Assembly: GCA_026419635.1 (NCBI GenBank)
Contig: JANZZB010000029.1
Location: forward strand, 1-7,789
Direction: 5' to 3'
Source of the DNA: Clostridiales bacterium
GTDB taxonomy: Bacteria; Bacillota; Clostridia; Oscillospirales; Butyricicoccaceae
Length of the DNA: 7,789 bases
The notes below the pieces were generated by a model. The model was not told the origin of the DNA and did not search any database. It saw only the letters and a list, made by a program, of their open reading frames with translations. Shown piece by piece: positions 1 through 5,459 of the stretch. The position numbers were made by a program, and so were the translations under genes. How positions within the stretch are numbered: position 1 is the stretch's first letter; each line of letters starts with the position of its first letter.

Positions 1-847
1 CATCATTCTCGCCCGTCAGGTTGGCGTTCCTGCTATCGTTGTTTTCTTAAACAAAGTTGATCAGGTTGATGACGAAGAATTACTTGAACTCGTTGAGATG
101 GAAGTCAGAGACCTTCTTTCAAAAGAGAAATTCCCTGGCGATGACATCCCCATTATCAAAGGTTCTGCATTAAAAGCACTTGAAAGCACTTCAACAGATG
201 TTAATGCTCCTGAGTATGCATGCATTAAAGAACTGATGGATGCTGTTGACAGCTACATCCCGACCCCGGACAGAAAAGCGGATCTTCCGTTTATTATGCC
301 TGTTGAAGACGTGTTTACCATCACCGGCCGTGGAACCGTTGCTACCGGTAGAGTTGAGCGCGGACAGTTAAAGTTGAGCGAAGAAGTTGAAATTGTCGGA
401 TTGATGGAAGCACCGAGAAAAACCGTTGTTACCGGCATTGAAATGTTCCGTAAGCTGCTTGATTACGCTGAAGCAGGCGACAACATCGGAACATTGCTCA
501 GAGGTGTTCAGAAGAACGAGATCGAGCGTGGTCAGGTTCTTGCAAAACCCGGCTCTATTAAACCTCATACAAAGTTCAGAGGCCAAGTTTACGTTCTTTC
601 TAAAGATGAAGGCGGACGCCATACACCGTTCTTTAACAATTATAGTCCCCAGTTCTACTTCCGTACAACCGACGTTACCGGTGTTATCGAACTCCCTGAA
701 GGTGTTGAGATGTGCATGCCTGGCGACAACGTTGAGATGGATGTCGAACTGATCACTCCGATCGCTATCGAAGAAGGACTCCGCTTTGCTATCCGTGAAG
801 GCGGAAGAACCGTTGGATCGGGCGTTGTAATTAAAGTTTACGCTTAA
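1..847 (+). CDS. tuf: Elongation factor Tu, C-terminal 281 residues (5' partial)
   Basis: EF-Tu is the GTPase that carries aminoacyl-tRNA to the ribosomal A site. The reading frame is open from base 2, so the ATG at 98 is internal and the start lies left of the window. Visible parts are the end of the G domain with the guanine-specificity motif NKVD (bases 50-61) and the GSALKAL motif (about 161-181), then domain II (EDVFTITGRGTVATGRVERG) and domain III (KPHTKF, SKDEGGRHTPFF, FRTTDVTG). It ends in the typical REGGRTVGSGVV segment and TAA at 845-847. By alignment from memory with E. coli EF-Tu the window begins near residue 120, so about 70% of a roughly 400-aa protein is present. No frameshift or missing motif is seen. 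In many Firmicutes tuf follows fusA, which would lie outside the window. A terminator follows directly, so tuf ends its operon. Confidence 0.98.
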   Translation, partial: IILARQVGVPAIVVFLNKVDQVDDEELLELVEMEVRDLLSKEKFPGDDIPIIKGSALKALESTSTDVNAPEYACIKELMDAVDSYIPTPDRKADLPFIMPVEDVFTITGRGTVATGRVERGQLKLSEEVEIVGLMEAPRKTVVTGIEMFRKLLDYAEAGDNIGTLLRGVQKNEIERGQVLAKPGSIKPHTKFRGQVYVLSKDEGGRHTPFFNNYSPQFYFRTTDVTGVIELPEGVEMCMPGDNVEMDVELITPIAIEEGLRFAIREGGRTVGSGVVIKVYA

Positions 848-867
848 TTAGCGTGAATTGTATAAAT

Positions 868-898
868 AAAACCGCTTCTATGAAGCGGTTTTGTTTTT
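868..898 (+). terminator. Intrinsic terminator of tuf
   Basis: A perfect stem, ACCGCTTC (871-878) pairing with GAAGCGGT (882-889) around a 3-nt loop, is extended by A-T pairs from the flanking A-run and T-run. It is followed by TTTTGTTTTTT. It lies about 20 nt after the tuf stop and separates tuf from the riboflavin unit. Confidence 0.93.
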
Positions 899-963
899 TA
901 TGCAGACTTGGAGTAGAACAGTTCCGGACAATTTCTAGAAGCTTTGTTAAACTTAAATTTCGC

Positions 964-992
964 TTGACAAATGTTTAGCGTTTGCTTAAAAT
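964..992 (+). promoter_or_regulatory. Sigma-A-type promoter of the FMN riboswitch/ribU unit
   Basis: A perfect -35 TTGACA (964-969) is followed by a 17-bp spacer and the -10 TAAAAT (987-992), one base from consensus. Transcription would start near 999-1001, about 10 nt before the first stem of the riboswitch, which is the spacing expected for a regulated leader. Confidence 0.85.
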
Positions 993-1010
993 AATATTGT
1001 AAATTTAATA

Positions 1011-1126
1011 GTCTTCGGGGCGGGGTGTAATTCCCCACCGGCGGTAAAAGTCCGCGAACGCGAAAGAAATGCGCGCTGAATCGGTGCAATTCCGATACCG
1101 ACGGTATAGTCCGGATGTGAGAAGAC
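1011..1126 (+). ncRNA. FMN riboswitch aptamer (RFN element)
   Basis: The sequence follows the RFN consensus closely. P1 is GTCTTC (1011-1016) pairing perfectly with GAAGAC (1121-1126). It is followed by the conserved GGGGC joining segment, the P2 hairpin GGGG(1022-1025)/CCCC(1033-1036), then ACCGGCGGTAA, the second hairpin region GGTGCAATTCC, CCGACGGTATAGTCCGGATG and the closing GAGAAGAC. This family binds flavin mononucleotide and represses downstream riboflavin synthesis or uptake genes. Here the downstream gene is ribU, so FMN excess should lower riboflavin import. The terminator at 1148-1171 indicates control by premature transcription termination. Confidence 0.97.
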
Positions 1127-1147
1127 AAAACCATATTGGTTTTTCAT

Positions 1148-1171
1148 GCGCCCCGTAGAAGGGCGCTTTTT
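1148..1171 (+). terminator. Regulated terminator (riboswitch expression platform) before ribU
   Basis: The stem GCGCCC (1148-1153) / GGGCGC (1161-1166) is followed by TTTTTAT. It sits 22 nt after the aptamer and 25 nt before the ribU start codon. Its left arm, CGCCCCG (1149-1155), is the exact reverse complement of CGGGGCG (1016-1022), which spans the 3' end of P1, the joining segment and the start of P2. The RNA can therefore form either the folded aptamer plus terminator, or an antiterminator. Termination when FMN is bound is inferred from this geometry. Confidence 0.88.
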
Positions 1172-1195
1172 ATATGCGTCCGGAAAGGAAGAAAT

Positions 1196-1744
1196 ATGAA
1201 AATTTCAAGAACCAAACAATTGACTACACTGGCTATTTTTGCAGCAATTTCAATTATTCTTGCCTATTTAATTCATTTCCCAATCTTTCCTCAAGCTGCA
1301 TATTTAGAGTACGATCCGGCTGATGTAACTATTTTGATTGCATCATTTATTTTTGGGCCTATGTGGGGGCTTGGACTTATTTTTTGTGTTGCTGCAATAC
1401 AGGCAATGACGGTCAGTGTATCTTCGGGAATAATAGGATTTTTCATGCATTTTATAGCAACAGGTGCATTTTGCATAGCGGCAGGCATGATTTATAAATA
1501 CAAGAAGAACACGAAGAGTGCCGTGATCGGATTGCTTATCGGTGTAATTTCAATGACTGCAATTATGATTCCGCTGAATTTAATTTTTACACCAATGTAC
1601 GGTGTACCTTTAGAAGCAGTAAAGCAAATGATGATACCTGTCACTATTCCTTTTAACCTTGTAAAAGCAGGTATTAATGCAATTCTTGCTTTCTTACTCT
1701 ATAAAAAAATAGAGAAAATTATTAATCCAACAGGTAGAATATAG
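1196..1744 (+). CDS. ribU: RibU, riboflavin-specific S component of an ECF transporter
   Basis: RibU is an integral membrane protein that binds riboflavin and delivers it into the cell together with the shared ECF module (EcfA, EcfA', EcfT), which is not encoded here. The 182-aa product is of normal size for the family and very hydrophobic, with about six predicted membrane helices. It carries the RibU signature EYDPADV (residues 38-44), followed by ASFIFGPMWG, HFIATG and the NLIFTPMYG loop. The short cytoplasmic basic N-terminus (MKISRTKQ) is typical. The ATG at 1196 is chosen because AAAGGA (1184-1189) lies 6 nt upstream. The frame stays open back to a TTG at 1136, but that segment would run through the riboswitch terminator and is not coding. 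It is a single-gene unit with its own promoter, FMN riboswitch and terminator. The riboswitch independently supports the substrate assignment. Confidence 0.96.
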   Translation: MKISRTKQLTTLAIFAAISIILAYLIHFPIFPQAAYLEYDPADVTILIASFIFGPMWGLGLIFCVAAIQAMTVSVSSGIIGFFMHFIATGAFCIAAGMIYKYKKNTKSAVIGLLIGVISMTAIMIPLNLIFTPMYGVPLEAVKQMMIPVTIPFNLVKAGINAILAFLLYKKIEKIINPTGRI

Positions 1745-1768
1745 TGATCAATCATTAATTTAATAAAA

Positions 1769-1797
1769 GCACGGCCGTTTTTAGGCCGTGTTTTTTT
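1769..1797 (+). terminator. Intrinsic terminator of ribU
   Basis: A perfect 7-bp stem, CACGGCC (1770-1776) / GGCCGTG (1784-1790), encloses the 7-nt loop GTTTTTA and is followed by seven T residues (1791-1797). It lies 25 nt after the ribU stop and isolates ribU from the next unit. Confidence 0.95.
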
Positions 1798-1833
1798 GTC
1801 AATTAAAATTAAATATTAATTAGAAAGATTCTG

Positions 1834-1842
1834 TGCTATAAT
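1834..1842 (+). promoter_or_regulatory. Extended -10 promoter of the recD2-comFC unit
   Basis: TGC-TATAAT is an extended -10 element with a perfect hexamer at 1837-1842, just after the ribU terminator. No good -35 sits 16-18 bp upstream, where the sequence is simply AT-rich. The TG extension commonly compensates for this in Firmicutes. Transcription would start near 1848-1850, giving a leader of about 250 nt before the first well-supported gene at 2102. Confidence 0.6.
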
Positions 1843-1907
1843 ATAACACAAATGTTTACGGAGAAAATTTTGAACTAATAGAGTTTTTTTCACGTTGCTA
1901 CTGGAGC

Positions 1908-2048
1908 ATGGACAGGCTGCAATCGCAGCTGCTTTTTTTGGATATGCCTTTGGAGAAAGCGATCCTTTCCATTCTGGGTGGAGTTTTGGTTGCTGGATTC
2001 ATCTTAATAGGTGTATCCTATCGTTTTAGAAATCTTCTTAATATGTGA
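1908..2048 (+). CDS. Possible 46-aa single-helix membrane peptide in the leader
   Basis: I do not recognise this ORF. It starts MDRLQSQLLFLDMPLEKA and continues with a hydrophobic stretch (about residues 19-36, SILGGVLVAGFILIGVSY) and a basic end (YRFRNLLNM). This is the layout of a small single-pass membrane protein. In favour: it fills a leader that otherwise holds no gene, it has a coherent hydrophobic helix with flanking charges, and it stands before another small single-pass protein. Against: its best SD-like element, GGAG (1903-1906), is only 1 nt from the ATG, and an alternative ATG at 1944 has no SD. The stop overlaps a GTG of the next frame (ATGTGA, 2043-2048). It could be a real small protein, a leader peptide, or chance. 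Confidence 0.35.
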   Translation: MDRLQSQLLFLDMPLEKAILSILGGVLVAGFILIGVSYRFRNLLNM

Positions 2049-2088
2049 CAGGAACCCTAAAGGATTACAAGGCATACCCTATAACGAT

Positions 2089-2095
2089 GGAGGTG
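2089..2095 (+). promoter_or_regulatory. Strong SD that fixes the start of the 102-aa membrane protein
   Basis: GGAGGTG ends 6 nt before the ATG at 2102, the best ribosome-binding site on this strand after ribU. It overlaps the in-frame ATG at 2087 and lies well downstream of the in-frame GTG at 2045, and neither of those has an SD of its own. The start at 2102 is therefore preferred over the longer readings. Confidence 0.8.
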
Positions 2096-2101
2096 GGCCT
2101 T

Positions 2102-2410
2102 ATGCAAGAAAATCTGATTCTGGGTCTGTTTTTGTTTTTTTTAATTGTTGCAGGGGTAATCGGAATTATCAGATTTTTATATGCTTTTTTGAACACGTCG
2201 CCGGAAACAGGAGATTCAGAAATTAATGTTACAATCCATTTAAAAGGGAATGCCGAAGTGGAACAGGTCTTACGTGCAGCCAAAGAGATGCGTAATATGT
2301 TTTTCCCGACTGCAAATGTTTTAATCCTATGTGAAGAAAACTTCGAAGGAAAGGCGATTGCGAAAAAAGCCTCACTGCTTTATAAATTTGACTTTGAGGA
2401 AATTCCTTAA
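2102..2410 (+). CDS. Small single-pass membrane protein of unknown function (102 aa)
   Basis: I cannot assign this to a named family. The product has a short N-terminus (MQENL), one strongly hydrophobic helix at about residues 5-30 (LILGLFLFFLIVAGVIGIIRFL), a short linker (NTSPETGDSE) and a soluble part of about 60 residues. The soluble part suggests a beta-alpha-beta-alpha arrangement: strand VTIHLKG, helix EVEQVLRAAKEMRNMF, strand ANVLILC, then the charged helix GKAIAKKASLLYKF. By charge, with KK-rich and R-rich segments on both sides, orientation is uncertain. It vaguely resembles small clostridial hypothetical proteins with an IxLxG...VExxLR pattern, but this is memory and not a search. 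The gene lies 36 nt before recD2, in the same direction with no terminator between, so it is probably co-transcribed with recD2 and comFC. A link to DNA uptake or repair is only a positional inference. Confidence 0.85.
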   Translation: MQENLILGLFLFFLIVAGVIGIIRFLYAFLNTSPETGDSEINVTIHLKGNAEVEQVLRAAKEMRNMFFPTANVLILCEENFEGKAIAKKASLLYKFDFEEIP

Positions 2411-2420
2411 GAGGAATATA

Positions 2421-2426
2421 AAGGAG
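2421..2426 (+). promoter_or_regulatory. Unusually distant SD of recD2
   Basis: AAGGAG is a good ribosome-binding core but ends 20 nt before the recD2 ATG at 2447, against the usual 5-9 nt. No ATG, GTG or TTG lies at normal distance after it. A G-rich run, GGCGGGG (2434-2440), lies 6 nt before the ATG and may act as a weak substitute. Either recD2 is translated weakly, or a fold shortens the gap. Confidence 0.45.
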
Positions 2427-2446
2427 AACTATCGGCGGGGTACATA

Positions 2447-4654
2447 ATGGAACTTCAGGAATTAACAATAATCAGTGGCACCGTATTGTCGCTCATCTAT
2501 CAAAATGATGAGAGTGGCTATACGGTGCTGCGGCTTTTACAGGATTCACTTGAAGAAATTACAGCTGTCGGGTGCATGCCATTTTTATGTAAAGGGGAAA
2601 TTGTAAGGCTTTTTGGTATATGGACTACACATATTTCTTACGGTGATCAGTTTTCCGTTGTACAGTTTGAACGATGCATTCCGGCAGATGAAGAAGGAAT
2701 ACTTTCATATTTATCAGGCGGAGCCGTAAAAGGGATTGGGCCGAAAACGGCAGAACGAATCGTAAGACGGTTTGGTACAGAAAGTCTTTATATTATTTCT
2801 ACCGATCCTGAAAAGCTTACTGAAGTTAAAGGAATTACACTTCAAAAAGCAATTTTAATCAAGCAGGAATATAACCGGCGGGCGTCATTAAGCGTATTGA
2901 CAGATTTTATTGTAACGAATGCTTTGCCGGTACAGCTTGCATTTCGTTTATACAGGCAGTATGGGGAGTTTGCTTTTGAAGAATTAAAGAAAAACCCATA
3001 TCTGATCTGCAGCGATTTTTTAGGCGGTGACTTTTCTAGTGCAGATCGAATTGCAGAATCATTCGGCATTAACGGAGATGATTTTGTCCGGGTGGATGCC
3101 GGTATACTTTTTGAACTTTTTTATAATCTTCAAAACGGACATGCTTTTATTCCCCGGGAAAAGCTGATACAAGCATCATGCAGTCTGTTGTCTGTAGAAC
3201 ATGAGGCCGTTGAAATTGGACTGGATCGTTTATCATGCACAGGACAAATTATTATTGAGGAAATTTGTCTTGAAAACGCGGTATACTTGTCCGGGATGTT
3301 TGCAACGGAAAGTGCAGTGGCAAGAAAAATAAGAGAATTATCAGGCATACATATGAACGACAGCAGGGTCGCAAAAGAGGCTGTCACAAAAGTAGAGAAA
3401 AAAACCGGAATACAATATGCGAAAGAACAAAAAGAAGCGCTGAACGCATGTGCTCATAATAGCGTAACTGTTTTGACAGGTGGTCCGGGTACGGGAAAAA
3501 CAACAGCGGTACGAGGAATGTTAGAGCTTTTTGATTTACTTCATCTTGAGACATCTCTTTGTGCCCCAACTGGACTAGCGGCTAAAAGGCTTTCGGAGCT
3601 TTGCGGAAGAGACGCCTCTACAGTGCACAGACTTCTTGAAGCAAATTTTTCTCAGGAAGAAAACAAAATGACATTTCAAAAAAATGAAAAAAACCAGTTA
3701 AATGCAAAAGCTGTTATTATTGATGAATCATCAATGCTTGATATCACGCTTGCAGCGGCGCTGCTTAATGCAATAAAACCCGGAACAAAACTTGTTTTTG
3801 TCGGTGATGCAGACCAGCTGCCCTCTGTCGGACCGGGAAATTTTCTTCGGGATTTAATTGCGAGCAACCTTGTGCCAACGATCAAGCTGACCAAAATATT
3901 CAGACAAGCAAGTACGAGTGATATTATATTAAATGCACATAGAATAAACCGGGGAGAAAGCCCTGATTTAGAAAAGAACAATGGTGATTTCTTTTTTGTC
4001 AGCAGAAGAACCCCCGAGGCATTGATGAATACGGTACGCGAGTTATGTTTAAAACGGATTCCTGAGAGCTTCGGTTACAAAAGAGATACTATTCAGGTTA
4101 TCTGTGCTTCGAGAATTGGGGATTCGGGTACAAATGCCTTAAATCAAGCTTTACAGGAAGTGCTGAATCCACCGTCTGCTCAGAAGCAAGAATTAATATT
4201 TGGGTCGATAATTTTTCGTGAGGGTGACCGCGTAATTCAGGTAAAAAATGATTATAATCTTATATGGCGGCGTGACGATACTGGAGAAGTCGGTACAGGA
4301 ATCTTTAACGGAGATATTGGAAAAGTAGTCAAGATAGATCAAAAAATCCAAATGGCAACGGTTCTTTTCGATGATAAAACAGTGGACTTTCCGTTTTCAG
4401 AACTGGGCAAATTAGAGCTTTCTTATGCGGTAACTGCTCATAAAGCACAGGGAAGTGAATTTGACGCAGTCGTTCTTTGCCTGATGCGTGTCCCAAGGCG
4501 ATTAATGATGAGAAGTATTTTATATACAGCAGTGACCAGGGCTAAAAAGCTTTTGGTTATAATAGGGGAACGTGAGACGGTGGAATTTATGGTCAAATCT
4601 GATCAGAAAGCAAAGCGGTACAGTGCGCTTCGGGCAAGATTGTCAGAAGATTGA
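2447..4654 (+). CDS. recD2: RecD2-type ATP-dependent DNA helicase (SF1B)
   Basis: This is a 5'-3' superfamily 1 DNA helicase of the RecD2/YrrC family, which acts in DNA repair and replication without RecBC. It has 735 aa, a normal length. The N-terminus (about 1-80) matches the family OB-like domain, with SGTVLSLIYQNDESGYTVL near the start, so the ATG at 2447 is right despite its poor SD. Helix-hairpin-helix segments follow (GAVKGIGPKTAERIV, about 92-106, and a second near 125-140). The motor domain shows Walker A GGPGTGKT (345-352), Walker B VIIDESSMLD (D426-E427), motif III GDADQLPSVGPG (453-464), a motif IV-like LTKIFRQA, the SH3-containing insertion (FNGDIGKVVKID), motif V SYAVTAHKAQGSEFD (from 659) and motif VI YTAVTRAKK (R698). 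All catalytic motifs look intact. It follows the 102-aa membrane protein by 36 nt and precedes comFC by 58 nt in the same direction. Confidence 0.96.
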   Translation: MELQELTIISGTVLSLIYQNDESGYTVLRLLQDSLEEITAVGCMPFLCKGEIVRLFGIWTTHISYGDQFSVVQFERCIPADEEGILSYLSGGAVKGIGPKTAERIVRRFGTESLYIISTDPEKLTEVKGITLQKAILIKQEYNRRASLSVLTDFIVTNALPVQLAFRLYRQYGEFAFEELKKNPYLICSDFLGGDFSSADRIAESFGINGDDFVRVDAGILFELFYNLQNGHAFIPREKLIQASCSLLSVEHEAVEIGLDRLSCTGQIIIEEICLENAVYLSGMFATESAVARKIRELSGIHMNDSRVAKEAVTKVEKKTGIQYAKEQKEALNACAHNSVTVLTGGPGTGKTTAVRGMLELFDLLHLETSLCAPTGLAAKRLSELCGRDASTVHRLLEANFSQEENKMTFQKNEKNQLNAKAVIIDESSMLDITLAAALLNAIKPGTKLVFVGDADQLPSVGPGNFLRDLIASNLVPTIKLTKIFRQASTSDIILNAHRINRGESPDLEKNNGDFFFVSRRTPEALMNTVRELCLKRIPESFGYKRDTIQVICASRIGDSGTNALNQALQEVLNPPSAQKQELIFGSIIFREGDRVIQVKNDYNLIWRRDDTGEVGTGIFNGDIGKVVKIDQKIQMATVLFDDKTVDFPFSELGKLELSYAVTAHKAQGSEFDAVVLCLMRVPRRLMMRSILYTAVTRAKKLLVIIGERETVEFMVKSDQKAKRYSALRARLSED

Positions 4655-4712
4655 TTGTATAGAAAATTTTATGTCTATAATGAAACAGAACACATGATTT
4701 TTGGAGCGGAAT

Positions 4713-5360
4713 ATGAGACTTTTATCGTACCTGTTTCCACCGCGATGTATATTGTGTACACAAGTGCTAAAAGAGGAAAACTCTTATTTTTGTCCGGAAT
4801 GCCGGAATACGGCTCCATTTGTAAAAACGCAGCAGTTAAAAACGGGTGTGCCGTTTTTATCAGGAAATACGTCTGTTTTTTATTACGAAGATAAGGTAAA
4901 AAGATCTATAAGACGCCTGAAATATTACAAGAAACCACAATATGCAGTTGCATTTGGAATGCTACTGGCAAACGAACTTGAAAAAGAAATGGAGGAACCG
5001 TTTGATGTTATCACGTGGGTTCCTGCTTATCGATTTAAAACATTTAGGCGCGGATACAATCAAGCGGAACTGATTGCAAAACAGGTCGCAAAGCTCATGA
5101 GTATTCCGGCACGTGGGTTACTGACCAGAACCCGGCCCACCCGCCCGCAAAACGGGCTTACAAAATCCCAAAGAAAAGCGAATGTGCTCGGCGCGTTCTG
5201 CTGCTGTGTGCCTGAAGAAGTGATACATAAAAAACGTGTGCTATTAGTGGACGATATTTTGACAACGGGTTCTACTGCTTCTGAATGTGCAAGAATGCTT
5301 TTTGAATCGAAATGTCAGGAAGTTTATCTGGCAACGGTAGCAAAAACTAGGGAAAAATAA
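4713..5360 (+). CDS. comFC: ComFC-family phosphoribosyltransferase-like competence protein
   Basis: ComFC proteins support natural transformation and DNA processing, and have a phosphoribosyltransferase fold whose substrate is not settled. The 215-aa product starts with a probable zinc finger, CxxC at C12/C15 and C27/C30 (CILC...CPEC). The family motif RGYNQAELIA follows (from R113), then the TRPQNGLTKSQRKANVLGAF region. The PRPP-binding loop VDDILTTGST is at 179-188. The ATG at 4713 is chosen because GGAG (4703-4706) lies 6 nt upstream. An in-frame TTG at 4701 would overlap that SD and is rejected. The gap to recD2 is 58 nt without a terminator, so it probably shares the recD2 transcript. 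The usual partners comFA and comFB are absent from this window. No frameshift is seen, and the motifs are complete. Confidence 0.93.
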   Translation: MRLLSYLFPPRCILCTQVLKEENSYFCPECRNTAPFVKTQQLKTGVPFLSGNTSVFYYEDKVKRSIRRLKYYKKPQYAVAFGMLLANELEKEMEEPFDVITWVPAYRFKTFRRGYNQAELIAKQVAKLMSIPARGLLTRTRPTRPQNGLTKSQRKANVLGAFCCCVPEEVIHKKRVLLVDDILTTGSTASECARMLFESKCQEVYLATVAKTREK

Positions 5361-5367
5361 AAAAATA

Positions 5368-5396
5368 TTGAAAAAATTACGCGAAATGGATATAAT
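5368..5396 (+). promoter_or_regulatory. Sigma-A-type promoter of mreB/mbl
   Basis: TTGAAA (5368-5373), an exact 17-bp spacer and a perfect TATAAT (5391-5396) lie in the 99-bp gap between comFC and mreB. Transcription would start near 5403, giving a leader of about 57 nt. No hairpin terminator lies between comFC and this promoter, so read-through from the upstream unit can add to expression. Confidence 0.82.
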
Positions 5397-5459
5397 GATA
5401 AAGATAAAAAGATGTAAGTAAATGATATAAAGACGTTAATATTCAGATGAGGTGTAAAA

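Noticed and set aside
98..847. EF-Tu starting at the ATG at 98
   Set aside because: The frame is open to the left edge and encodes the standard EF-Tu sequence including NKVD before this Met, so it is an internal methionine of a truncated gene.
1136..1195. N-terminal extension of RibU from a TTG at 1136
   Set aside because: The segment lies over the riboswitch terminator hairpin, encodes an arginine-rich non-family sequence, and has no SD. The ATG at 1196 has a proper SD and matches the family N-terminus.
1849..2101. Leader as a 6S RNA, T-box or other known structured RNA
   Set aside because: I found no T-box sequence (such as the GGTGGTACCGCG element), no long 6S-like duplex with a central bubble, and no other riboswitch signature I recognise.
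2045..2101. Longer start (GTG at 2045 or ATG at 2087) for the 102-aa membrane protein
   Set aside because: Neither has an SD. The strong GGAGGTG at 2089-2095 is correctly spaced only for the ATG at 2102, and the extension adds charged residues without recognisable character.
2011..2226. Plus-strand ORF overlapping the 102-aa gene in another frame
   Set aside because: It has no SD and low-complexity composition, and it is a frame shadow of the better supported gene.
4651..4681. Internal promoter before comFC (TTGATT, 19-bp spacer, TATAAT at 4676-4681)
   Set aside because: The -10 is perfect but the -35 is weak and the spacer long, in an AT-rich gap. It is possible but not supported enough to list.
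4655..4894. Plus-strand ORF overlapping the start of comFC in another frame
   Set aside because: It overlaps the clearly coding ComFC zinc-finger region, has no SD and shows no family features.
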